Positions 34,463 through 41,888 of a stretch of DNA of 43,882 nucleotides are shown here, piece by piece; positions within the stretch are counted from its first letter, which is position 1, and each line of letters opens with the position of its first letter. The notes beneath the pieces are model-generated. The model searched no databases and was not told where the DNA came from. It saw nothing but the letters and a program-made list of their open reading frames with translations. The stretch is taken from positions 1 through 43,882 of the forward strand of contig JBDROF010000001.1 in assembly GCA_043810345.1 (NCBI GenBank), written 5' to 3'. Made by a program: the position numbers and the translations under genes. This stretch comes from QYOJ01 sp043810345 (GTDB lineage: Bacteria > Bacteroidota > Bacteroidia > Bacteroidales > FEN-979).

Positions 34463-34548
34463 CAGGGAGGGGGGAAATTTCCCTATTTTAAAAAAATCCC
34501 GTACTTTCGCATGGCAGAAATCAATCAATTAATCCATTATACCAGATT

Positions 34549-35394
34549 ATGAACACGAAGCGCAATTTATCCCTGAGCCTTGCAACTGCAATGGCTATTT
34601 CTATTTTCCTACTGGCAGGATGTGGTGGTGCAGGAAACCAGAAGGCAAACAAAGAGGCCGCTGATACCATCAGCAAGGAGTTATCACTTAGCCCCGAAGC
34701 GATGAACCTGCTTTATAAAATGCCAACGCCTTTTGAGGTCACCATGCTCCTGGAACAGGCTAAAGCCGGATACATCTTTGACATCACAAACCCTGTGGAT
34801 AATGTTGGGAAATACATGACCGAGAAAAGCAAAGCCATAAACCTGGGAGTTTACAGTGCCGACCTGGCATACTCCGCCACCTATAACAATATTGACAACA
34901 CGAACCAATTCCTGGATTGCACCCGCAAACTGGCCGATGAATTGGGTATTGCAGGCATCTATAATCCCAACCTCATTGAAAAGGTGAAAAAGTTTAATAA
35001 CAACAAAGATTCACTGGTCAGCCTGGTATCAGGTATCTTTCTCTCTACCAACGATTTTCTCTCAAAAAACAACCGTAACCAGGTTGCTGTCTACATCGCT
35101 GTAGGAGCGTTTGTTGAAGGCCTCTACCTTGCCAGTTCACTTAACATCGTAGCCGAAGACAACACAAAGATCTCCGCAATCATCTTCAAACAGACTTCTA
35201 ACTATGAACAACTGATGACTATCCTGGATCTTTACCAGGGAGTTGACGCGATGAAGTCCCTTTATGATGAGATGCTCAAGCTGAAGCTTGTCTTAACTAA
35301 TTTTAACCTGGATCCGGAGAAAAAACTGTATCCTAAGCAAGCCAACGGTCTCAACGATGTGATTGCAGGCGTTAGGAATTCATTGACCCAATAA
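34549..35394 (+). CDS. Hypothetical lipoprotein
   Basis: Protein of 281 residues. Lipoprotein signal peptide with lipobox LLAGC and Cys25. The mature part is helical and rich in Asn/Lys, with no recognised domain. A possible promoter variant TACTTTCG lies at 34502-34509, and a clear terminator follows at 35433-35467, so it is probably a monocistronic gene. Similar unannotated lipoproteins are common in Bacteroidota, but I cannot give a function. Confidence 0.8.
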   Translation: MNTKRNLSLSLATAMAISIFLLAGCGGAGNQKANKEAADTISKELSLSPEAMNLLYKMPTPFEVTMLLEQAKAGYIFDITNPVDNVGKYMTEKSKAINLGVYSADLAYSATYNNIDNTNQFLDCTRKLADELGIAGIYNPNLIEKVKKFNNNKDSLVSLVSGIFLSTNDFLSKNNRNQVAVYIAVGAFVEGLYLASSLNIVAEDNTKISAIIFKQTSNYEQLMTILDLYQGVDAMKSLYDEMLKLKLVLTNFNLDPEKKLYPKQANGLNDVIAGVRNSLTQ

Positions 35395-35432
35395 TATTCC
35401 GGTACGGGCGGGGAATACCTCGTCTTTGCGAA

Positions 35433-35467
35433 ACAGGTGTAATTTCCGGATTACCCCTGTTTTTTTA
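35433..35467 (+). terminator. Intrinsic terminator after lipoprotein gene
   Basis: ACAGGTGTAAT and ATTACCCCTGT form an 11-bp stem with one mismatch around a six-base loop, followed by a run of seven or more T. It lies 38 bp after the stop of the lipoprotein gene. Confidence 0.85.
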
Positions 35468-35478
35468 TGATTGTCATG

Positions 35479-35486
35479 TACATTTG
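35479..35486 (+). promoter_or_regulatory. Promoter -7 element upstream of the TerB/ABC gene
   Basis: TACATTTG at 35479-35486 matches TAnnTTTG, 20 bp before the ATG at 35506. It lies directly after a terminator, consistent with a new transcript. Confidence 0.55.
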
Positions 35487-35505
35487 GACGGAATAATTTG
35501 CCCAT

Positions 35506-36339
35506 ATGTCAGAACCGATCTTAATGGCCCTCGTCCAGCTCTTTGCCATTGTGGCTGCATCCGGACATCAGGCTAATCGGGAGAGTACCCGTACCATCAT
35601 TGGCTCTTTTCTGAAATCGCACCTGAGTAGCCAGGAGTTGGAAGAATACCTGAAACTTTTTGACGAGCTTCTCTTCTTCCATCAGCCCCTGGATGAGACC
35701 GGGGAGCTTCCTGATACAGCGGAAAAAATTTCAGAGATCTGTCTTCGTGTAAACAAAGGACTTCAGCTCCGGGATAAGGTGATTGTTTTCATAAAGTTTC
35801 TGGAGTTCCTGGAAGATGAACATGGAAGAAGAGTATCGGGTTCCATCTCTTTATCAGAAGCTGAAGAGAGATACCTGCAAATCATCGGCGAGACGTTTAA
35901 CCTTCCCGAGCTTCTCTTCAGTAACTATTGTGCATTTATCCTCAACCCCGACAGCACCCTTCTGGACAAAGGGAATTTACTCCTCATTGATGCCGGTAAA
36001 CATCCCGAATCCCAGAAACAGATGTTCAGGGAAAACCTCGACGGACAGATCCTCATTCTCTACCTGCCACTGATCCATTCCTTTATATGCCGGTACACAG
36101 GAAAAGATGAGATCAATCTTAACGGGAACAACCTGGTCCCATACAGAGCTGTTATCCTGAACCATGGATCAATCCTTACCAGCCTGAAGATCAGCCCGGT
36201 CTACTATACCGATGTGGCAGCACGTTTCCTCAATACAAGAGAGACTATCGCCATTGAATATACCGGTGAAGAGATTGAGTTCCGTTTCAAAAACAGTACC
36301 AACGGGATCCATTTTCAGCTTTACTGCTGGCTCGGGTGA
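35506..36339 (+). CDS. TerB-like N-terminal part of a frameshifted ABC transporter
   Basis: This frame gives 277 residues. The first part (MSEPILMALVQLFAIVAASG and a helical domain to about residue 150) resembles TerB-like domains found at the N-terminus of large Bacteroidota ABC proteins of about 1000 residues. It reads toward EFRFKNSTNGIH and then leaves the ABC frame, ending 25 codons into an unrelated tail at TGA 36337-36339. Removing one T from the TTTT run at 36312-36315 joins it directly to the ABC domain. So this is half of one gene, not a separate protein. Confidence 0.75.
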   Translation: MSEPILMALVQLFAIVAASGHQANRESTRTIIGSFLKSHLSSQELEEYLKLFDELLFFHQPLDETGELPDTAEKISEICLRVNKGLQLRDKVIVFIKFLEFLEDEHGRRVSGSISLSEAEERYLQIIGETFNLPELLFSNYCAFILNPDSTLLDKGNLLLIDAGKHPESQKQMFRENLDGQILILYLPLIHSFICRYTGKDEINLNGNNLVPYRAVILNHGSILTSLKISPVYYTDVAARFLNTRETIAIEYTGEEIEFRFKNSTNGIHFQLYCWLG

Positions 36340-38437
36340 ACTCATCGGAGTGATGGGCGGTAGTGGTGTCGGGAAATCAACCCTGCTGAACCTGCTGAAC
36401 GGGAGCCTTCCTCTCACCGATGGACGGATTCTGATCAATGGGTTCGATCTGCATGCCGACCGGGAGGAGCTTCAGGGGATCATTGGTTTTGTTCCACAGG
36501 ATGACCTGCTGATTGAGGAACTTACCGTATTTCAGAATCTTTACTACAACGCGAAACTCTGCTTCAGCGGATTTACAAAGAGACAACTACTACGGTCGGT
36601 GATGAAGATCCTCTCTGACATCGGTCTGGCTGGCATCCGCCATCTGAAGGTTGGGGATCCTCTGAATAAATTCATCTCCGGCGGCCAACGTAAGCGGCTT
36701 AACATCGCACTGGAGCTGATCCGGGAACCATCGGTCCTCTTTGCGGATGAACCAACTTCCGGACTCTCTTCGATGGATTCCGAGATGGTGATGTTGCTGC
36801 TGAAGGAACAGACACTGAAAGGTCGCCTGGTGGTGGTCAATATTCACCAGCCATCTTCCGATATTTTCAAATTGTTCGACAAGTTGCTGATGCTCGACAA
36901 AGGGGGGTTCCCCATCTACTTCGGAAACCCGATCGATGCGCTGAAATATTTCAAGACCCTGAGCAGCCATGTGAACCCTAATGAAAGTGAGTGCTATAAC
37001 TGCGGTTATGTGAATCCTGAACAACTCCTGCAGATCACGGAAGCCAAGGTAATCAACGAATATGGTAAGCTGAGCGCCAACCGGAAAACCACTCCGCTTG
37101 ACTGGTATGAACATTATCTGAAAAATATCCAGCCGGGCCTGAAGATCCAGACCCGGAAACATGAGCTTCCGAAACACCACTTCAACGTACCAAATCTCTT
37201 CAAGCAGTTCCGTATTTTTGGAATACGCAATCTGCTCTCGAAGATCACCAACACGCAATACCTCCTGATCAACCTGCTGGAGGCACCGGTACTGGCAGCC
37301 ATCCTGGCTTTTCTCACACGTTACTATCCAGGCGAATCCTATCTTTTCGGGACAAACAGTAACCTGGTGGCATACCTCTTTATGAGCGTTGTCGTCTCTC
37401 TCTTTTTTGGAATGATGGTTAGTGCCGAAGAGATCATCCACGACCGGAAGATTCTGAAACGGGAGGCTTTTTTGCACCTCAGCCGATGGAGTTATCTCAA
37501 CTCTAAGATCGCCCTATTATTTACCCTTTCAGCTATTCAAGCTCTCTCGTTTGCACTGGTCAGAAACCTGATCCTGGATATCCGGGGAATGCTATGGGGC
37601 TATTTTCTGATCATCTTTGCCACCTCATGTTTCGCCAACATGGTAGGGTTGAACATCTCCTCCGGGATGAAATCGGTCGTGGCCATCTACATCCTGATCC
37701 CGTTCATCCTGGTGCCCCAGCTGCTTTTAAGTGGCACTATTGTTCCCTTCGACAACCTCAATCCCGTTATCTCCTCACGCACATATGTCCCCTTAGTTGG
37801 AGACCTGATGACATCCCGCTGGTCCTATGAAGCGCTGCCAGTCCATCAATTCAAAAACAACCGGTACGAGCGGATCTTCTATCCCTACGACAAGGGGGTA
37901 AGCCATTACTCCTATCTCTCGGCATTTGACATCCCAACCCTTCAGGCTGAACTTGATGCCTGCCAGCGCAATCTCAAACTGGGTCTTGAGATCAAGAAGA
38001 CCATGAACTACTTCGCCATCCTTAACTATGAGATTCCCCGTCTGAGCCAGGAAGCCGGCTTTGCATCCTTCAGCGACCAGGGGAGCCTCTCGCCCGAACG
38101 GTTCACTGACGAGGTTAAACTTCGTACATCGCAGTACCTCGATTCCCTCAGCCGGTATTTTTCGTCGCGGCTCTCCTCAGTAACTTCACGCCGGGATGCC
38201 TTATATGAAAAGCTGGTTGCCGAAACCGGCCAGGAAACTCTCTTCAGGATGCGCCAGGACTACTACAACCAGAGTCTCGCCGATTTTCCCCTGAACCAGA
38301 ATTCAGTTGCCAAAATCATTGAAGCAAAAGGGAAGCTGATCCGGAAGAAAGATCCGGTCTTCATGGATCCACAGTCCAGTATCGGACGTGCTCATTTCTA
38401 CGCTCCCTATAAAAATTTAACTGCTTATCTGCTTTAG
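36212..38437 (+). CDS. ABCG-type ABC transporter, ATPase plus membrane part of the frameshifted gene
   Basis: This frame begins upstream of the real ABC domain; only codons from about 36316 continue the protein. The ATPase has Walker A GGSGVGKST, Q-loop PQDDLLIEELTV, signature ISGGQRKRLNIA and Walker B LFADEPTSGLSS, the ABCG/White class. An ABC2-type membrane domain (about five to six helices, 37240-37760) follows, then a charged soluble segment. The frame ends early at TAG 38435-38437, inside a MITE that splits the last membrane helix. Substrate unknown. With the N-terminal part and the displaced tail (38590-38727), the intact ancestor would be 1016 residues. Confidence 0.8.
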   Translation: MWQHVSSIQERLSPLNIPVKRLSSVSKTVPTGSIFSFTAGSGELIGVMGGSGVGKSTLLNLLNGSLPLTDGRILINGFDLHADREELQGIIGFVPQDDLLIEELTVFQNLYYNAKLCFSGFTKRQLLRSVMKILSDIGLAGIRHLKVGDPLNKFISGGQRKRLNIALELIREPSVLFADEPTSGLSSMDSEMVMLLLKEQTLKGRLVVVNIHQPSSDIFKLFDKLLMLDKGGFPIYFGNPIDALKYFKTLSSHVNPNESECYNCGYVNPEQLLQITEAKVINEYGKLSANRKTTPLDWYEHYLKNIQPGLKIQTRKHELPKHHFNVPNLFKQFRIFGIRNLLSKITNTQYLLINLLEAPVLAAILAFLTRYYPGESYLFGTNSNLVAYLFMSVVVSLFFGMMVSAEEIIHDRKILKREAFLHLSRWSYLNSKIALLFTLSAIQALSFALVRNLILDIRGMLWGYFLIIFATSCFANMVGLNISSGMKSVVAIYILIPFILVPQLLLSGTIVPFDNLNPVISSRTYVPLVGDLMTSRWSYEALPVHQFKNNRYERIFYPYDKGVSHYSYLSAFDIPTLQAELDACQRNLKLGLEIKKTMNYFAILNYEIPRLSQEAGFASFSDQGSLSPERFTDEVKLRTSQYLDSLSRYFSSRLSSVTSRRDALYEKLVAETGQETLFRMRQDYYNQSLADFPLNQNSVAKIIEAKGKLIRKKDPVFMDPQSSIGRAHFYAPYKNLTAYLL

Positions 38438-38581
38438 ACAAGTAAAATGATTTATATGGTTGATAAATAGACATTTAAAGTATTCTTGAAATTAGAGTAA
38501 TTATATCGCCACAATGTATTGATATAATGTCTTTTGCATTCGAATATAGTTTGTTTCACATGAGCGAAGCAGATAAGCAGT
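38420..38581. mobile_element. 162-bp MITE with 15-bp terminal inverted repeats and 8-bp target duplication
   Basis: Perfect terminal inverted repeats ACTGCTTATCTGCTT (38420-38434) and its complement (38567-38581) are flanked by direct repeats AAAATTTA (38412-38419 and 38582-38589). The interior is AT-rich with no ORF, so it is non-autonomous. Deleting the element plus one direct repeat restores the ABC transporter frame exactly. The insertion supplies the premature stop TAG at 38435-38437. Confidence 0.93.
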
Positions 38582-38589
38582 AAAATTTA

Positions 38590-38727
38590 TTCGGCCTCCA
38601 CATTGACACCTTATGGTTCAATTTTGGCGTGATCTGGCTGATGACGCTGGTGCTGTATCTGACGCTGTTGCATGATACGCTGAGGAAGCTGGTGGAGGGG
38701 ATGGAGAAACTAAGATTGAGAAATTAA
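38590..38727 (+). pseudogene. Displaced C-terminal fragment of the ABC transporter
   Basis: The 45-codon frame encodes FGLHIDTLWFNFGVIWLM and a second hydrophobic stretch, ending with a basic helix and TAA at 38725-38727. It is the last transmembrane helix and cytoplasmic tail of the transporter, cut off by the MITE. It has no start codon of its own. Confidence 0.88.
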
Positions 38728-38745
38728 CTTCGCTATAATTCCAGT

Positions 38746-39372
38746 ATGATTCGGCTTTTTGTAATCGGATATCATTTTCTAATCGTATCCGGGTTAAAGA
38801 ACTCTTTCAGGTCGGGTGGAGAAGGAATTCGTATCATTGGTTCAGCAACGAATGTAAGAGATGCTGTTGAACAACTGAAAGTTATCAATACGGATATCAT
38901 TATTCTTGACCTTTTTATCAAAGATGATAGCCCAATTGAAAATATCCGGACGATTACCGCATCGTATCCTTTGATTCCCATTGTGATTCTGACTGTTGAG
39001 ACTTCTTTATCCTGAAAGAAGAAAATGTTCCGTGAAGGGGCCAAAGCTTATCTCGACAAAGGAGAATCCAAAACCATCATTAAAAATACCTTAATCCAGG
39101 TTTCACAAGGAATGATAGTGATCCCAAGCGAGATCCGCCAGCAACTTGATGTTGAAAACAGTATGAATATGCAAGGAGGTTCCACGTTGACCACCGAAGA
39201 ACGTCAAATTCTGATTGATTATTCATCCGGCTATGGGCTTAAAGAGATTGCATATAAGAGAGGTAAATCCTTATCATTTGTGGGGGGAAAAGTGCAGAAA
39301 GTACGTTCCAGGTTAGGCGCCCGGAACATGCCCGAATTAATCAAGCTTTTATTCATTCAGAAAGAGTTGTAA
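38746..39372 (+). pseudogene. LuxR/NarL-type response regulator interrupted by an in-frame TGA
   Basis: One frame runs from ATG 38746 to TAA 39370-39372 with a single TGA at 39013-39015. Before it lies a receiver domain (phospho-acceptor Asp in DIIILDLFI). After it, the remaining receiver part (FREGAKAYLDKGE) and a LuxR-type helix-turn-helix (LTTEERQILIDYSSGYGLKEIAYKRG) follow. The acidic Mg-binding pair normally seen as VDDH at the N-terminus is replaced by VIGYH, so the receiver may not be phosphorylated. A reinitiated C-terminal product (ATG 39025) would keep the DNA-binding domain. TGA is an ordinary stop elsewhere in the window, so recoding is unlikely. Confidence 0.8.
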
Positions 39373-39511
39373 AATCCATCGTTCCCTTTCCCTTTTTGTT
39401 TATGGCTGCCGGAAAATATGTTCATCTTTTGGAGAATATTGTTTTATTATCAATTGACATTCAGTATATTATAAATACGTCCGTCTGAATTCCTTCCGAT
39501 TTCCGTAAAAA

Positions 39512-39563
39512 TCCTATGTTGATTATTCCGCTTGACTTCATAGGAAGGAGCAATATATCTTTG
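39512..39563 (+). promoter_or_regulatory. Promoter with operator-like dyad upstream of the GH16 gene
   Basis: TTG at 39532-39534, a 21-bp spacer and TATCTTTG at 39556-39563 match the Bacteroidota consensus. The inverted repeat TCCTATG (39512-39518) and CATAGGA (39539-39545) brackets the -33 element, which suggests a regulator site. The gap 39373-39614 holds no ORF. Confidence 0.65.
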
Positions 39564-39614
39564 TAGTTAAAATTGGATTCATTTATCTGATACATATCAT
39601 TATATCAATTGAAA

Positions 39615-40784
39615 ATGAGAACAACAATCATATTCCTTTTCATAAAACTGTTGAGTTTCGCAGGATTATCACAATTAGCGATTCCTCCTAATTACAATAC
39701 GCCTCAATCATGCTTATACATCCTAAAGACCCATGAGTTCAGTGTGTTTCCTTCAACCTTGAAAGAAAAAACAAACGGTTGGGTGATAACGAATGATTTT
39801 AGCGATGAATTTTCAGGAACATATTTGAATGCAACGAAATGGAACGTTGCGAACGGGAATTGTCATCCGATGTCCCCAAGTGCTTATTTTTCCAATTCAC
39901 CTGAAAACATAAAAGTGGATAGTGGAAAATTAAAATTATACATTGCTCAAACAGATTCATTTGAATACACCTATAATAGCAACCAAAAAACTTATACTTA
40001 TTCGGGTGGTTGGATCGCATCCAAATATCCTATTCACTACGGATATATCGAAATGAAATGCTACCTGCCGGAAGAGATTGCACTGTATCCCTGCTTCTGG
40101 ATGTACGGGACCATCTGGCCATCACAGATGACTGATTACGATGAAATAGATGTTTTTGAAAAATCTTTAGAATATTGGAGTAATTCAAGATTGATGCAAA
40201 ACTTTTATCACGATACAGAATTGCCGACCTGGAACAAGCTGTGCCAGACACTTAACTTCAACCAATCGTATGTCGGACAGGAAACCATTTTTGCCGTAGA
40301 GTGGTTGCCAGAAGAGATCCATTTCTATATAAATGGAAATCTGACTACATCCATCAAACACACTACAAATTCATGCTATTACAAATATCCAAATTATCCC
40401 GATAACAGCTATTATACCTGTACGGAGATCAGATATGCCGTTCCCCAAAAGTTTCAGATCAGTCTTTCATTGAATTTGGCAGCTAATCCGAACCCATCGC
40501 TTGCACAGGGTTTTGAAATAGACTATATCCGGTCATATAAGCTGACCGAAGGATTCAATTTTGAATACTGGCCAAATAGTTTCAACTTAAACGACCCGGA
40601 TATGTTCAAGGTGCACCAGAGTATCAGGTTGGGCGGAGGCGGACATTCCGCAGTCATTCCAACGGGTGTGAACGTCACATTTTGGGGCAGGGACAGCATT
40701 GTGCTGGACCAGGGATTCACCCTTTCGGCAGGAACGGATTTCATAGTTCGCAATATCAAGACAGATCCCGATTTATTTCAATAA
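39615..40784 (+). CDS. Secreted glycoside hydrolase family 16 (laminarinase/beta-glucanase-like)
   Basis: Protein of 389 residues from ATG 39615. Signal peptide MRTTIIFLFIKLLSFAGLSQ (residues 1-20). The GH16 catalytic motif ExDxxE is present as EIDVFE with Glu177 (nucleophile), Asp179 and Glu182 (acid/base). FSDEFSGTYLNATKWN and GGWIASKYPIHYGYIEMKCYLP are conserved parts of the jelly-roll. The region after about residue 310 is a short beta-rich tail, not a canonical T9SS domain. It should cleave beta-1,3 or mixed beta-glucans; the exact substrate cannot be read from sequence. The gene is AT-richer than the genes at the left of the window. Confidence 0.9.
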   Translation: MRTTIIFLFIKLLSFAGLSQLAIPPNYNTPQSCLYILKTHEFSVFPSTLKEKTNGWVITNDFSDEFSGTYLNATKWNVANGNCHPMSPSAYFSNSPENIKVDSGKLKLYIAQTDSFEYTYNSNQKTYTYSGGWIASKYPIHYGYIEMKCYLPEEIALYPCFWMYGTIWPSQMTDYDEIDVFEKSLEYWSNSRLMQNFYHDTELPTWNKLCQTLNFNQSYVGQETIFAVEWLPEEIHFYINGNLTTSIKHTTNSCYYKYPNYPDNSYYTCTEIRYAVPQKFQISLSLNLAANPNPSLAQGFEIDYIRSYKLTEGFNFEYWPNSFNLNDPDMFKVHQSIRLGGGGHSAVIPTGVNVTFWGRDSIVLDQGFTLSAGTDFIVRNIKTDPDLFQ

Positions 40785-40796
40785 GACAAAAATTCC

Positions 40797-41849
40797 ATGA
40801 AAGCAAAACGTCAAATTTTAAGTATGCTATGCGTTCTTTCCATCCTTACTTTGAATGCACAAATTAAGGTTCATAACGATAACCATATCAGCCTGGGAAG
40901 TCTGAGCAAAGCATGGGGACTTCAGGTGCAGCCAAACGGATACACCTATTTCCAGCCAAGCATTTTCAATCCGTATGCCTGGATGAATCTGACATACGCA
41001 CCAAATCAATGGTCCAAATGCTACATTGTCAATTATGCCGGCGCTCACAAATTTTTCGTATATGGGAACGGCCAGATCTATTCAAACGGACATTGGTTTG
41101 GTTCAGACTCCATCTTTAAAACACATGTTGAAAGGCTGGACAGTTCTTTGTATAAAATCCTGCACCTCGAAGGGATATCTTATGACCTGAGAGAGGATAA
41201 TCATCAGGATACATTGGTTTTTACTGACAATAAAGGCAACACCTATTACTCATTTCATGATCCGAAGTTTTTCGCAGACTCAGGGCAGGTTGTTGATTCA
41301 TCTGTCTTGGCCATCTTGCTGGCCGAACAAAGCAGAAAATACTACGGCTTGATAGCGCAGGAGGTAGAAAGAGTCGTTCCCGAATTGGTCCGGACCATGC
41401 CCGACGGAACAAAGGGATTGGCCTACCAAAGCATTATTCCGCTTTTGATTGAGGCTATAAAAACCCAGCAGACTGAAATCGTAGAGATGCGGGAATTATT
41501 GTACGAGAGTCTCTCACGAAACAGTTCAAACCAATACAATAATGACATTAACGAGAAGAAACTGAATACAGTACAGTCCAACAAAGGAAAATCATTTCTT
41601 TACCAGAACAGTCCAAATCCATTTTCGGCCTCAACTGTCATCAGGTATCAGCTTGATAAACCAGCAAATAATGGTAAAATTCTCATATTCGATATGAAGG
41701 GCGAATTGTTAAAGACATACTATTTGACAAATCAGGCGCCCTTTGAAATAACTGTTCGCGGGGACGAGTTAAAGGCAGGCATGTATTTATATTCACTGAT
41801 TGTGGATGGAGAGGAAGCGGATACAAAACGAATGATCCTGACAAACTGA
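40797..41849 (+). CDS. S74 intramolecular chaperone/peptidase domain protein with T9SS sorting domain
   Basis: Protein of 350 residues. Signal peptide (residues 1-21), a passenger segment (22-100), then a Peptidase_S74 chaperone with the Ser-Lys dyad at Ser103 and Lys108 (SDSIFK, as SDxxxK in endosialidase-type tail proteins), followed by GLIAQEVERVVPELV and a coiled coil. The C-terminus (YQNSPNPFSASTVIRYQL, ending KRMILTN) is a type A T9SS sorting domain. S74 domains help trimeric beta-helix proteins fold and then cut themselves off. Here the chaperone sits between a short passenger and the secretion signal. It starts 12 bp after the GH16 gene and is probably cotranscribed. Confidence 0.85.
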   Translation: MKAKRQILSMLCVLSILTLNAQIKVHNDNHISLGSLSKAWGLQVQPNGYTYFQPSIFNPYAWMNLTYAPNQWSKCYIVNYAGAHKFFVYGNGQIYSNGHWFGSDSIFKTHVERLDSSLYKILHLEGISYDLREDNHQDTLVFTDNKGNTYYSFHDPKFFADSGQVVDSSVLAILLAEQSRKYYGLIAQEVERVVPELVRTMPDGTKGLAYQSIIPLLIEAIKTQQTEIVEMRELLYESLSRNSSNQYNNDINEKKLNTVQSNKGKSFLYQNSPNPFSASTVIRYQLDKPANNGKILIFDMKGELLKTYYLTNQAPFEITVRGDELKAGMYLYSLIVDGEEADTKRMILTN

Positions 41850-41862
41850 TCTTAATTTTATT

Positions 41863-41870
41863 TAAATTTG
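41863..41870 (+). promoter_or_regulatory. Promoter -7 element for FISUMP gene
   Basis: TAAATTTG at 41863-41870 matches TAnnTTTG and lies 18 bp before the ATG at 41889. No clear -33 TTG. Confidence 0.5.
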
Positions 41871-41888
41871 CAAGATGTGTTTGGAATT

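Noticed and set aside
34465..34494. Terminator after the alcohol dehydrogenase gene
   Set aside because: The palindrome GGGAAATTTCCC has no loop and the following T stretch is short; evidence is too weak.
36306..36340. Programmed +1 frameshifting in the ABC transporter
   Set aside because: No rare-codon or stop-codon pause site or downstream structure is evident, and the same gene is also broken by a MITE, so mutation or assembly error is simpler.
36590..37477. 295-residue minus-strand ORF inside the ABC transporter
   Set aside because: Antisense to a clear ABC ATPase; no family resemblance.
38746..39372. TGA read as Trp (altered genetic code) in the response regulator
   Set aside because: TGA is the normal terminator of many other genes here, for example lptB, the alcohol dehydrogenase and the TonB receptor, so recoding is not supported.
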